DNA of 64,000 bases from Gerris lacustris (Eukaryota > Arthropoda > Insecta > Hemiptera > Gerridae). The notes beneath the pieces were generated by a model. It saw only the letters and a list, made by a program, of their open reading frames with translations, was not told the DNA's origin and did not search any database. Shown one piece after another: positions 23,601-37,015 of this stretch. Position numbers and translations under genes: made by a program. Location of the stretch: NCBI GenBank assembly GCA_951217055.1, contig OX578280.1, positions 65,692,513-65,756,512 of the forward strand, written 5' to 3'. How positions within the stretch are numbered: position 1 is the first letter of the stretch; the number at the start of each line of letters is the position of its first letter.

Positions 23601-26428
23601 TCGAAAACAGCATTTTAAGCACTTGTAGACATAAACCTACACTGCAATCGGGTGTGTTTCGTGTGGAAACTTATATAATTTTAAGTAGTATTTTTTATAA
23701 TCAATTTCTTTATTAGCATGTCACGTGTTGGTATAATACTCTCAATAAATAAATAGGTACTTAGGTGTATACGAATAATTAAATCAACAAAATATTCCCT
23801 GTCTCACTCGCCCCGGGCGAGTTTCGGCACAGCGTCTCTGCACCGTACTTATTTAATACGATCCCTGCCATTAAAAAAAAACCTTTTGTTTCAGGTTATC
23901 ATAATTTAGTAGTATAATCTCAACCAAATAGATATTTTTTGTATTTGGAAAAAGAATATATTTGCCAGTTTAATACATGATGCACTTAATCAAATTTGTA
24001 GTCACTCACTGACAAACAAAATTTTAACCCTGCAGTGCTTGGGTGAAAAAAAAGCACACCAGTGCACGGGTTGGGTCTGTCAGACCCAATATTTTTTAAA
24101 AAAATGTAAGATGACTTATTATTTAAATATTTTGATTTTTGATTTTTTATAGCATACAAATAACCTTTATTTAATCTATATATATAAAAGTCAACGTATG
24201 TGTGTGTGTGTGTGTGTGTGTGTGTTTGTTCTTTATACAAATCTACAGTTTTAGTCCGATCTCGATGAAAATTTGCACACTTGACCTTCAAAGCAAGGAA
24301 ACAATCAAGGTCTACATGAATTTTCGAAATTTCAATTTTGGTACACAGGGGTACGGGGTACAAGTAATGAATACGGGGTCAAAGTAATGAATACCCTTCA
24401 TGATGCATATCGTTGAAAAGCTCTTTAAGGGTACAGTAATTGTTGTTATGTACACTTTTGTCATATTTTCATTTAGGAGGGGGGTAAAATAGAAAAATAT
24501 AGCTATATCTTATTTGTTCTTTATACAAATCTACAGTTTTAGTCCGATCTCGATGAAAATTTGCACACTTGACCTTCAAAGCAAGGGGAAAATCAAGGTC
24601 TACATGAATTTTCGAAATTTCAATTTTGGTACACAGGGGTACGGGGTACAAGTAATGAATACGGGATCAAAATAATGAATACCCTTCGTGATGCATATCG
24701 TTGAAAAGCTCTTTAAGGGTACAGTAATTGTTGTTATGTATAGTTTTGTCATATTTTCATTTAGGAGGGGGGTAAAATGGAAAATATAACTATATCTATA
24801 TATAGAAAGAAGAGTATCTATATAAGAGAATGTCCTTTATACAAATCTACAGTTTTATCCCAATTTGATGAATGTTTACACTCTTTTTCTTCCAAACAAG
24901 GTGAAGGTCACTGCCTACATCATTTTCCGAAATTAAAATTTTGGTACACAGAGGTACGGGGTACAAATGTCAAAGTAATGGATACCCTTCATGATGCATA
25001 TCGTTAAAAAGCTCTTTAAGAGTACAGTAATTGTTGTTAAGTACGTTTTTGTCATATTTTTATTTAGGAGGGGGGTAAAATGGAAATGTATATCTATATC
25101 TATAAAAGTCAACGTATGTGTGAGTGTGTTTATGTTCTTTATACAAATCAACAGTTTTAATTCGATCTCGATGAAAATTTGCTCACTTGACCTTCAAAGC
25201 AAGGGGAAGATCTCTGTCTACATAAATGTTCGAAATTTAAGTTTTGGTACACAGGGGTACGGGGTACAATGTCAAAGTTGAAATCCCTTCATGATGCATA
25301 GTGTTGAAAAGCTCTTTAAGAGTACAATAATTGTTTTTACGTGAATTTAGGGGGTAAATGGAAAAATATATCTAAAAGTCAACGTATGTGTGTATGTTCT
25401 TTATACAAATCCATAGTTTTAGTCCGATCTCGATCAAAAAATGCACACTTGACCTTCAAAGGAAGAAAAAATCAGTTTCTACATGAATTTTCGAAATTTA
25501 AATTTTGGTACACAGGAAACAGGGTACAATAATAAATACGGGGTCAAAGGACTGAATACTTTTTATGATAGATATCGTTGAAAAGCTCTTTAAGATTACA
25601 TTAATTGTTGTTATGTACAGTTTTGTCATATGTATTTTCATTTAGGAGGGGGTAAAATGGAAAAATATAGCTATATCATATAAAAAAAGAAGAGTGTCTG
25701 TATGAGGGTATGTCTTTTATATAAATCTACAGTTTTATCCCAATTTTATGAATATTTACTCACTTTCCCTTCAAAGCAAGGGGGAGGTCACTGTCTACAT
25801 GAATTTTCGAAATTTAAATTTTGGTACAAAGGGGTACGGTGTAACAATGTCAAAGTAATGGATTCCCTTCATATCATGCATATCGTTGAAAAGTACTTTA
25901 ATTGTTGTTATGTACAATTTTATTTAGGAGGGGGAGAAATGGAAATTTATAGCTATATATATAAAAATCAACGTATGTGGGTGTATGTTCTTTATACAAA
26001 TCTACAGTTTTAGTTCGATGTCCATAAAAATTTGCCCACTTGAACTTCAAAGCAAGGGGAAAATGACAGCCTACATGAATTTTGGAAACCTAAATTTGGT
26101 ACACAGGGGTATGGTACAAGTAATGAATACGGGGTCAATGTAATGAATACCATTGATGATGCAAAAGCTCTTTAAGAGTGGAGTAATAGTTTTTATGTAT
26201 TGTTTTGTCATATTTTACTTTAGGGGGGGGGGGATTTAGGATATTTTAAAATGAGCTTATCAAAGAGGAGGGGGTATAGAAGAAGGTGGGAGAGATAGAA
26301 TCTAGATATTCTTGCATAGTAAAATAATTTATATGTTTCATTATGGTTGTTTATAAACTTATCTAATTATAATAACACGCCGTAGCGAAGCACGGGTACC
26401 CAGCTAGTCTATATATATAAAAGTCAAC

Positions 26429-26467
<39 letters not shown>

Positions 26468-28568
26468 TTCTTTATACAAATCTACAATTTTAGTCCGATC
26501 TCGATGAAAATTTGCACACTTGACCTTCAAAGCAAGGAAAAAAACAAGGTCTACATGAATTTTCGAAATTTCAATTTTGGTACACAGGGGTACGGGGTAC
26601 AAGTATAAATACGGGGTCAAAGTAATGAATACCCTTCGTGATGCATATCGTTGAAAAGCTCTTTAAGAGTTCACTAATTGTTGTTATTTACACTTTTGTC
26701 ATATTTTCATTTAGGAGGGGGGTAAAATGGAAAAATATAGATATATCTTATTTGTTCTTTATACAAATCTATAGTTTTAGTCCGATCTCGATGAAAATTT
26801 GCACACTTGACCTTCAAAGCAAGGGGAAAATCAAGGTCGACATGAATTTTCGATATTTAAATTTTGGTACACAGGGGTACGGGGTACAGAAAATGAATAC
26901 GGGGTCAAAGTAATGAATACCCTTCGTGATGCATATCGTTGAAAAGCTCTTTAAGAGTACATTAATTGTTGTTCAGTACATTTTTGTCATATTTTCATTT
27001 AGGAGGGGGGTAAAATGGATATTTATATCTATATCTATAAAAGTCAACGTATGTGTGAGTGTGTTTATGTTCTTTATACAATGCAACAGTTTTAATTCGA
27101 TCTCGATGAAAATTTGCGCACTTGACCTTCAAAGCAAGGGGAAGATCTTTGTTTACATGAATGTTCGAAATTTAATTTTTGTTACACAGAGGTACAGGGT
27201 ACAAATGTCAAAGTATTGAAAACCTTTCATGATGCATACTGTTATTAAGCTCTTTAAGAGTACAGTAATTACGTGCATTTAGGGGGGTAAATGGAAAAAT
27301 CTAAAAGTCAACGTATGTGTGTATGTTCTTTATAAAATCCACAGTTTTCGTCCGATCTCGATCAAAAAATGCACACTTGACCTTCAAAGGAAGAAGAAAT
27401 CACAGTCTACATGAATTTTCGAAATTTAAATTTTGGTACACAGGGAACAATGTACAATAATGAATACGGGGTCAAAGGACTGAATACCCTTTATGATGCA
27501 TATCGTTGATAAGCTCTTTAAGATTACATTAATTGTTGTTATATACAGTTTTGTCATATGTATTTTAATTTAGGAGGGGGTAAAATGGAAAAATATAGCT
27601 ATATCTTATATAAAAAGAAGAGTGTCTGTATGAGGGTATGTCTTTTATAAAAATCTACAGTTTTATCCCAATTTGATGAATATTTACTCACTTTCCCTTC
27701 AAAGCAAGGGGGAGGTCCCTGTCTACATGAATTTAAGTAATTTAACTTTTGGTACAAAGAGGTACGGTGTAAAAATGTCAAAGTAATGGATTCCCTTCAT
27801 ATTATGCATATCGTTGAAAAGCACTTTAAGAAAAAAGTAATTGTTGTTATGTACAATTTTATTTAGGAGGGGGTAAAATGGACATTTATAGCTATATATA
27901 TATATATAAAAATCAACGTATGTGTGTGTATGTTCTTTATACAAATCAACAGTTTTTGTTCGATGTCGATAAAAATTTGCCCACTTGACCTTCAAAGCAA
28001 GGGGAAAATGATAGCCTACATGAATTTTTGAAATTTAAATTTGGTACACAGGGGTATGGTACAATAATGAATACGGGGTCAATGTAATGAATACCATTGA
28101 TGATGCAAAAGCTCTTTAAGAGTAGAGTAATAGTTTTTATGTATTGTTTTGTCATATTTACTTTAGGGGGGGGGGGGGGATTTAGGATATTTTAAAATTT
28201 GTTTATCAAAGAGGAGGGGGTATAGAAATAGGTGGGAGAGATAGAATCTAGATAGTCTTTCATAGTAAAATAATTTATATGTTTCATTATGGTTGTTTAT
28301 AAACTTATCTAATTATAATAACACTCCGTAGCGAAGCACGGGTACCCAGCTAGTAGTAAATAAATATAAAATGCAATATATCAATAAAATTACATTAGAA
28401 AAAAATATATATATATTTTTTATGACTATTCATTTTTTAATTTTTACCGTCCAACATGAAAAAAAAAAAATATTTAAAAAAATTGAAAAAATAATTGTCA
28501 TTTATCAATATAGAAACTTAATACGATCAATAAATTCAATTCCACAGTCCTGGCAAATATATTGCGAA

Positions 28569-28602
<34 letters not shown>

Positions 28603-31600
28603 ATATTATTGTAGCGAAACGGCGACATTGTAGTACATTTTTGTAGCGAAACGTAACCCATGTGCGAAATGTAACCCTCATGTGCTAAACGTAACCATAG
28701 TAGTATATTTATGTAGCGAAACGTAACCATTTTCGAAAATGGTTACGTTTCGACCATGTGCGAAATGTAACCCTTAGGTGCGAAACGTAACCCTCATGAG
28801 CGAAACGGAACCCTCAATTATTTTTATTTTTTTAATAGCTGTTAGATACAATAATTATGAACTGCAACATATTAGAGACAAATTGTAAGCACCTCTCTTT
28901 CCAAAAGTATCCAATTAATAAGCAATACGATATTTTTTTCTCAATTACAACTCCCTTGACCCCCCAAAAAAATTAAAATAAATTAGTAGACAGTTTAAAT
29001 ACAGTGAACAATATGATATTAACAATACGAACCAATCAATTACTCTAATTAAATGGATTGCAATGGTCACATTTCGCTACAGATATGTATTTTCTCATTA
29101 CCTTTTTGTAGCGAAACGGCGACACAAGAGTTTTTTTTTCTTTTAAACATCTTATAGCCCGCAAATAAATTCAAAAATCTTTTGCCCACTTAGTAGAGAG
29201 TTCAAATGAAGAGAATTAGAGGATAATAAAGAATAAAAAAAAAAAAAATAATTTTAAATTAAATAAAATAAAATGGTCACATTTCGCTACAGATATGTAT
29301 TTTCTCATTACCTTTTTGTAGCGAAACGGCGACACAAGAGTTTTTTTTTTCTTTTAAACATCTTATAGCCCGCAAATAAATTCAAAAATCTTTTGCCCAC
29401 TTAGTAGAGAGTTCACATTAAGAGAATTAGAGGATAATAAAGAATAAAAAAAAAATTTTTTTAATTAAATAAAATAAAATGGTCACATTTCGGTACAGAT
29501 ATGTTTTTTCTCATTATATTTTTGTAGCGAAACGGCGACAAGAGTTTTTTTCTCTAAAAAATCTTATGGCCCGCAAATAAATTCAAAAATCATTTGCCCA
29601 CTTAGTGGAGAGTTCAAATGAAGTGAATTAGAGGATAATGCAGAATAAAAAAAATTGCGTGATTTTTTAATTAAATAAAATAAAATGGTCACATTTCGCT
29701 ACAGATATGTTTTTTCTCATTACATTTTTGTAGCGAAACGGCGGCAAAAGAGTTTTTTTTCTCTAAAAAATCTTATAGCCCGCAAATAAATTCCATAATC
29801 ATTTGCTCACTTAGTAGAGAGTTCAAATGAAGTGAATTAGAGGATAATAATGAATAAAAAAACAACATAATTTTTTTGTTAAATAAAATGCAATGGTTAC
29901 ATTTCGCTACAGAAATGTATTTTCTCATTACATTTTTGTAGCGAAACGGCGACACAAGAGTTCTTTTTTCTCTAAATAATCTTAAAGCCCGAAAATAAAT
30001 ACAAAAATCATTTGCACACTTAGTAGAGAGTTCAAATGAAGTGAATTAGAGAATAATAATGAATAAAATGAAACGTGTGATTTTTTAGTTAAATAAAATG
30101 CAATGGTTACGTTTCGCTGAAGATATGTATTTTCTCATTACATTTTTGTAGCGAAACGGCGACACGAGAGTTTTTTTCTCTAAAAAATCTTTTAGCCCAA
30201 AAATACATACATAAATCATTTGCACACTTAGTAGAGAGTACAAAAATGAAGCTAATTATAGGATATTATTATTTTTTTAAAATCGTTTATTTTTTAATTA
30301 AATAAAATGCAATGGTTACATTTTGCTTTCTAAAAAAAAAGAGTTTTTTTTCTAAAAAATCTTGGTGAATTTACTTACATAAAGTAAGTAATGTGATATT
30401 ACCGAAAAATAGACTGCCAATTAGTGTGGCACATAGCTTCATCGCATCCTATCAAGTTCTTTATTGTTATATTACTTTTTTGTTATATTGTTTATTTTGT
30501 AGCAATTATTAATAGTTTTAGCGATCTTTAACACTTCATAGCGGTGTCGGTGGTGGTTTTACTAAAAAATTGTATTTGAAAAAAGTGTTTCTCTTATTGA
30601 ATAGATGAAGTTTGATTTTTTCCCGGCCTAAAATTCCAAATTTAAATTTGAAGTTCAAGTTTACGCGAGCGTTCCGCGTGAACGCTTGGACGGATAACGT
30701 TGTCCAACGAACTCGTCCTGAGCATTGGTAAAATAAAACATGTCTACCAAATTTAATCTAAATCGGTCGACATTTACTCAAGTTATCGTCACTCGTTTCA
30801 TAATTCGCAGAGACACAGACCGACTGACAGACAGACAGACACGAGACCAAAAATGTTCCCTGATGTATGAAACGGATTTCTGTCTTGGAATTTTTAAAAT
30901 CGGAGACATAAAAGTTTTCGTTCTCAAAAGTGAACACAATACCGTTACCTTCGGTAAGCTCGGAAGCAAAATCGTATTTTTTTAAATTTATTAAATAGAA
31001 TGCAATGGTTTCATTTTGTTACAGATTTATATGTTAATTTTACATATTTTTAGCAAATCGGAGTCAAAAATATATATGGCTTATAAGACTTGAAAAGAAG
31101 CAATTAAAATATTTAAACACTTTAGAAGTGACTTTAAATAAAGGGAAGAATGGGATTTTACACATTAAAAGCAATCATATTATATTATTGCTTCCGAGCT
31201 TAACGGAAGCATTGTATTCACTTTTGAGGATGAAAACATTTTTGACTCCGATTTTAAAAATTCCCAGACAGAAATCCGATTCAGGCATCAGGGAACATTT
31301 TTGGGCTCGTGTCTGCATTACATTGTCTAGGATATCGATGATTTTACTCTAAAAAAAAAAAAAAAAAAAATGTTTAAATTCGAAGGTTGACTTAAACACA
31401 ATTTGTATAAATTAATTTGTTATTGATGGATTTTTTAGGTGTGATTGAAAGTAATCAAATTTTAATAATTTTTATAACTTTAATTGTGAGACGTTTCGAC
31501 CCTTTTAGTAAGGTCATCTTCTTATCACATTTTTTTTATAATTCAGTGATTCAGTGTAGCATAATAAAGACTTATAAATGGTTTATATTTTTCTTAAAAT

Positions 31601-34600
31601 AATTGCACCACCTCAATGCGAGTTCGTCATTTTCATCATATCGTTATACAATTAAAATTCAGTCAACATTTTGTATTTTTTACAATAAATAAATAGGTAG
31701 TCATAATTGCTATCATATTATTTGTAGTTGAAATTTGTAGATTGATTTAATGTCAGGCTTTATGTGTTTTTAAATGTTGCTTTTTGTAATTCTTTTTAAG
31801 TTTTAAATGATTTTTAATAATTTTTATGTTTAAATTTATTTGTAAAAAAATATGATATGATGAAAATTACGAACTCTGATGGAGGTAATTCAATTATTTT
31901 AAGAAAAATATAAACCATTTGTAAGTCTTTATTATATGCTACACTGAATCACTGAATTAAAGAAAAATGTGATAAGAAGATGACCTTACAAAAAGGGTCG
32001 AAACGTCTCACAATTAAAGTTATTAAAATTATTTAAATTTGATTACTTTTAATCACATCTAAAAAATCCATCAATTACAAATTTAAAGAAGGTGTTGTAA
32101 GTTTAACAACTGTTTATCAATAAGAAAATTAAACACAATAGTTTTAAAAGTATTGACAAACTCTAAAAAATACATGTTTCTTCTGGTTCGTAGTTTTCTC
32201 TCCTTTTTTCCCCTTAATACAATGTATAAATTTAACGATATAGATACGACAAAACGTTATACCAAAAATAGTCTGCTAATTATAGAGTGTCACATTGCTT
32301 CCTCACGTCCTATTTTGTATACTTACAGGATGTTATGCTTTTACGTTTGATGTTATCAAATTAATTATATTTGTTAGGTTTCTTAAACCTAATTAAAGCA
32401 TTAATTAAGCAAAAGTTAAAGAGTGCAAACGGCTGAGTACTTTTGAAGATATAGGTGTAAATAAATGTATGTTTGTGAGCATGTTGAAGAGAAACAAATG
32501 GAAGCAGAAGATTAAAACTTATATGGGACCAACAATAGGCTGATTATGACCTTTCATCCAAATTTTATTAAAATGGAACGAGTGGTTTTTAAGATATGTT
32601 GGTTCGCAAAAATTGGGCCACAGACAAACAGACAGACTGACTCGAAACCAAAAAATAAATCCCTGATCCCTAAACGGATTTTTATCTTGATTTTTTTTTA
32701 TTTGTATAAAAATTATTTATTAAAATTATTTATGCTACATTACTGTTACTGTATGAAAATTAGATTTTCAATGTCGTCATTATGTATTTATATAGTAATT
32801 GTTTGTAGCTGAAAAATGAATCCGGAAATTTCATTCATTGCATAAGTATTTTAAAGTACTGTCCTGGAAATGAACATTAGGAATTGCATTTTATTGCTAA
32901 GCATATAATAAAAGCATATACCAAAAAAGGGAATAATACAAAAGTGCCCGATACTTCACATAGTAAACTTTTATTTATACATAACTAGCTGGATTCCCGT
33001 GCTTCACTAAGGAGTGTTATATAGCGAATGTATTTATATTTAATTTGATGGGTTAATAAACTACCCTCAAGAAACATAGTGTTTTAAAGAGGGGTAATAA
33101 TTATGTTTGAGAGGACAAATATTCTATCTGAGTAAAATTTATTTGGAAATTTATTTTTTTCACTAAAAATCGTTTTTAAGAAGTCATTTTGACTTTTTAT
33201 CAGTTTTTATTTCAACGCGCTGAAAATCAGACCCTAAAATTAATTTCTCAATCTTTCTCGGTTTAGGAATTTGGAGCATTAGGCAACTAGGTTCAACAAA
33301 TAGAATCCATGCGTCTGAACACAAAACTTTTGTTGTACCTAACACTTTGTAGCACTTTTGTTAATTTTTATTTTATCCCAACACTTTCTCGAAATATAAA
33401 CATCGCACACACAAAGAGAGAGGAGAAGGAAAGAAAAATATATGGATGACAGGGTGAAAGGAAATATGTATATTATAACCTGTTTTACATAGTTTTTATA
33501 AATGCAGTAGAATTACAGAATTACTTTTCACATAAGTAAGAAATTAGGAGAGTGAAGAGATGTGAGTCACAGACCGCTTTACTTCAGAGGGTTTGATACC
33601 AGGGATCCGAGGAGAAACCGATAAAACGAAACAATAAAATAACACCTGATATCCAAACTTCGAACTATTTTTAAACCTTTTGCAGGAAATAAAGAATATA
33701 TATACATTAATTATATAAAAACAATATATATATTAATAAAAATATATATATTAATTTTAGTTTTATAAAAACAAATTACTCTGAGTAATTTAAAACACAT
33801 AATGTTGGCCGTATTCAATAATAATATAATAAAAAAAAATAGTCTGTCGATTAGTGAGGCACATAGCTTCCTCGCTTTCTATTATTGAACGAATGGTATA
33901 ATAGTATAATGAGATTTCGATCTCTTTCGATTCCTAGTGGGGTTAGACTTATTTTTTTAGTATGTAGTATTAACTTTGCGCAACAGTTAAAATTAATATT
34001 ATTACGGGGCCATCTGTGGGCAACTTTCGACAAACCATCCAAGTTTCTTTAAAATCGGATCAGTACTTTTAAACATAGTCTGCCCATTATTGTGGCACAT
34101 AGCTTCCTCGTGTCCTACAACGTACTTAAATGATACTTTAAGAAATCATTATTGTCTTATTAATTTAATTTTTTCCCTCTTTTTATTATAAATCGTATCA
34201 ATTTAAGCGTATTTTATTCTGGTAAAAACTATAATGATGTTAGTAAAACAAAGTTGTTGCTTCAATACCCAGAGGGGTTACACTTATTATAATTTAATAT
34301 TAAATGTGCGCAGAAGTATGGAATCTAGATGGGCCTCTCTCCGTCCGCGTTTAAAACTATTTTCTCAGGAACTAGATTTTTCCTGGGGAAATGCCTTATA
34401 TCTTTAGATTTGTATTTAAATGGTAGACCATTAGAATTTTTTAATCAAAATCGTCGGGACCATTTCGAGAAATTTGGAGCTAAAATTCAATTCTCGACTT
34501 CGCCTGCGTATGATTTTCTGAACATGTATAAAATCGGCCTAGGCCTAGTAGTTTAAGCTCCACGCGTCGGCTCCAGGAAACGGAATTGAGATCATTCTGA

Positions 34601-36917
34601 AAAACGAAAGAATTGTATATGTCTCCGAATTAAAATAGTCTCCCAATTAGAGAGGCCCGTAGCTTCCTCGCATCCTACAACATACATTATTGATATTATG
34701 CTTTACAGGAATTATTGTCTGATTTACTTAATTAGCTGTCACATTTGCTCCTGAGCTTACCGAAAGTAACGGAATGTCAGAAGCTATAAGATCATTCTGA
34801 TTCTGAAGGACGAAAATTGTTTATTTCTCCCATTTCAAAAATTCTAAGACAGAAATCCGTTTCAGACATCAGGGAACATTTTTGGTTCCGTTTCTGGCTG
34901 TCTGTCTGTCGGTCTGTGTGTCTGCTAATCATGAAACGTGCGACGATAACTTGAGTAAATGTCGACCGATTTTGATGAAATTTGGTAGACATACTCATTT
35001 TACCAATGCCCAGGACGAGTTCGTTGGACAACGTTATTCGTTCAAGGTTCACGCGCAACGCTCGCTTAAACGTGAACTTAAATTTAAAATTGGAATTTTA
35101 GGTCGGGAAAAAAATCAAACTTCATCTATTCAATGAGAGAAACACTTTTTACAAATACAATTTTTTATTAAAACCAACAGCGACACCGCTATGAAGTGTT
35201 AAAGATCGCTAAAAACTTTTAATACTTTTTACACAATAAACAAGAAAGTAATATAACGTTAATATTAATATAACAATAAAGTACATGATAGGATGCGAGC
35301 AAGCTATGTGCCACACTAATTGGCAGTCTATTTTTTTGTGGTACTATAATTTTTGCATTTATTATAAAAATATATGAGTTAATAAGCTAAAATGTTACTT
35401 CTTAATAAACTAGAGAAGAAAAAAAGTACTTTCTTTCTTCGTGCACAACATATATATGTTCAATTTAATTCCAAATATACAAACGCAAAAATCTGAACGC
35501 TCAAATTTTGTTGACATTTTCATGTATTCACTTAGGCACATAAACTCGAAAAGCTTTACCCAAAAACAACACAATAAAGCGTTACATGAAAATCTCTCAC
35601 TGTATTGGTACACTCGTATGCAAGCAATTTTTTTATTCGGTACTACCCTATAATTCACTTCATTTGAACTCTCCACTAAGTGTGCAAATGATTTTTATAT
35701 TTATTTTTAAGCAACATGAATTTTTAGAGAAAATAAACATTAGTGTCGCAGTTTCGCTATAAAAATGTAATGAAATAATCATATTTGTAGCGAAATGTGA
35801 CCATTTTATTTATTTAATTAAAAAATCACACGTTTCATTTTATTCTGAATTATCCTCTAATTCACTTCATTGGTACTCTCTATTAAGTGGGAAAATGATT
35901 TTAATATTTATTTTCGGACCGTAAGATTGTTAGAGAAAAAAAACTCTTGTGTCGCCGTTTCGCTACAAAAATGTAATGAGAAAATACATATCTGTAGCGA
36001 AACGTAACCATTTTATTTATTTAATTAAAAAATCACACGTTTCATTTTATTCTGAATTATCCTCTAATTCACTTCATTGGTACTCTCTACTAAGTGGGAA
36101 AATGATTTTAATATTTATTTTCGGACCGTAAGATTGTTAGAGAAAAAAAACTCTCGTGTCGCCGTTTCGCTACAAAAATGTAATGAGAAAATACATATCT
36201 GTAGCGAAACGTAACCATTGCATTTCATTTAACTAAAAAATTGAACGTTTTTTTTATTCGGTATTATCCTATAATTCACTTCATTGGTACTCTCTACTAA
36301 GTGGAAAAATGATTTTAATATTTATTTTTCGGGCCATAAGATTTTTTAGAGAAAAAAAAACTCTCGTGTCGCCGTTTCGCTACAAAAATGTAATGAGAAA
36401 ATACATTTCTGTAGCGAAACGTAACCATTGCATTTTATTTAACTAATAAATTATGTAATTTTTTTTATTTGGTATTATCCTATAATTCACTTCATTGATA
36501 CTCTCCACTAAGTGGGAAAATTATTTCCGTGCCATAAGATTTTTTAGAGAAAAAAGAACTCTTTGTCGCCATGTCGCTACAAAAATGTAATGAGAAAATA
36601 CATATCTGTAGCGAAATGTAACCATTGCATTTTATTTAATTAAAATATAATGTGATTGTTTTAATTCGCTATTGCCACATTTTTTACTTTGCCCGAACTC
36701 TGTACTATGTTTTTTTTAATGATTTTATACTTGTTTTGTGGGCCTATATGGCGTGTATATTTTGGTCTCCGTTTCGCTACAAAAATGTACGGAAGGGTTC
36801 TTTTTCACTACAAATTTATTCGTTGGGACTGTTTGGATTTTTTACAAATTTGTAGCGAAATGTAACCTAGAATAAACTCGCACTTTTAGGTTAGGGTTAC
36901 GTTTCGCTACAGACTGA

Positions 36918-37015
<98 letters not shown>

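Larger units (their letters stand above)
30405..35335. mobile_element. Second foldback-like element nested between the arms
   Basis: The outer ends are inverted: AATAGACTGCCAATTAGTGT at the left, ATTGGCAGTCTATTTTTTT at the right. Arms of about 570-580 bp (30,405-30,970; 34,757-35,335) include AAGCTATGTGCCAC, CAACGAACTCGTCC, GTCGACATTTACTC-type and CAGAAATCCG-type segments. The centre holds several partial copies of the same end (32,270; 33,838; 34,078; 34,638). No coding sequence. Confidence 0.6.
28611..36910. mobile_element. Foldback-like element with tandem-repeat inverted arms
   Basis: The left arm (28,611 to about 30,330) is an array of monomers about 206-210 bp long; starts of the GGT(C/T)ACATTT block fall at 29065, 29275, 29481, 29687, 29895, 30105 and 30314. 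The right arm (about 35,640-36,910) carries the same monomers inverted. Each monomer contains TTTCGCTACAGATATGT and TTTTTGTAGCGAAACGGCGA. TA microsatellites lie on both outer sides. The architecture matches Drosophila FB or Galileo elements; no transposase was seen, and the centre is occupied by another inverted-repeat element. Confidence 0.7.

Noticed and set aside
24175..30330. CRISPR-like regularly spaced repeats
   Set aside because: Periods of about 300 and 208 bp with diverged repeats, inside Helitron and foldback-like elements of an insect genome; not short identical repeats with unique spacers.
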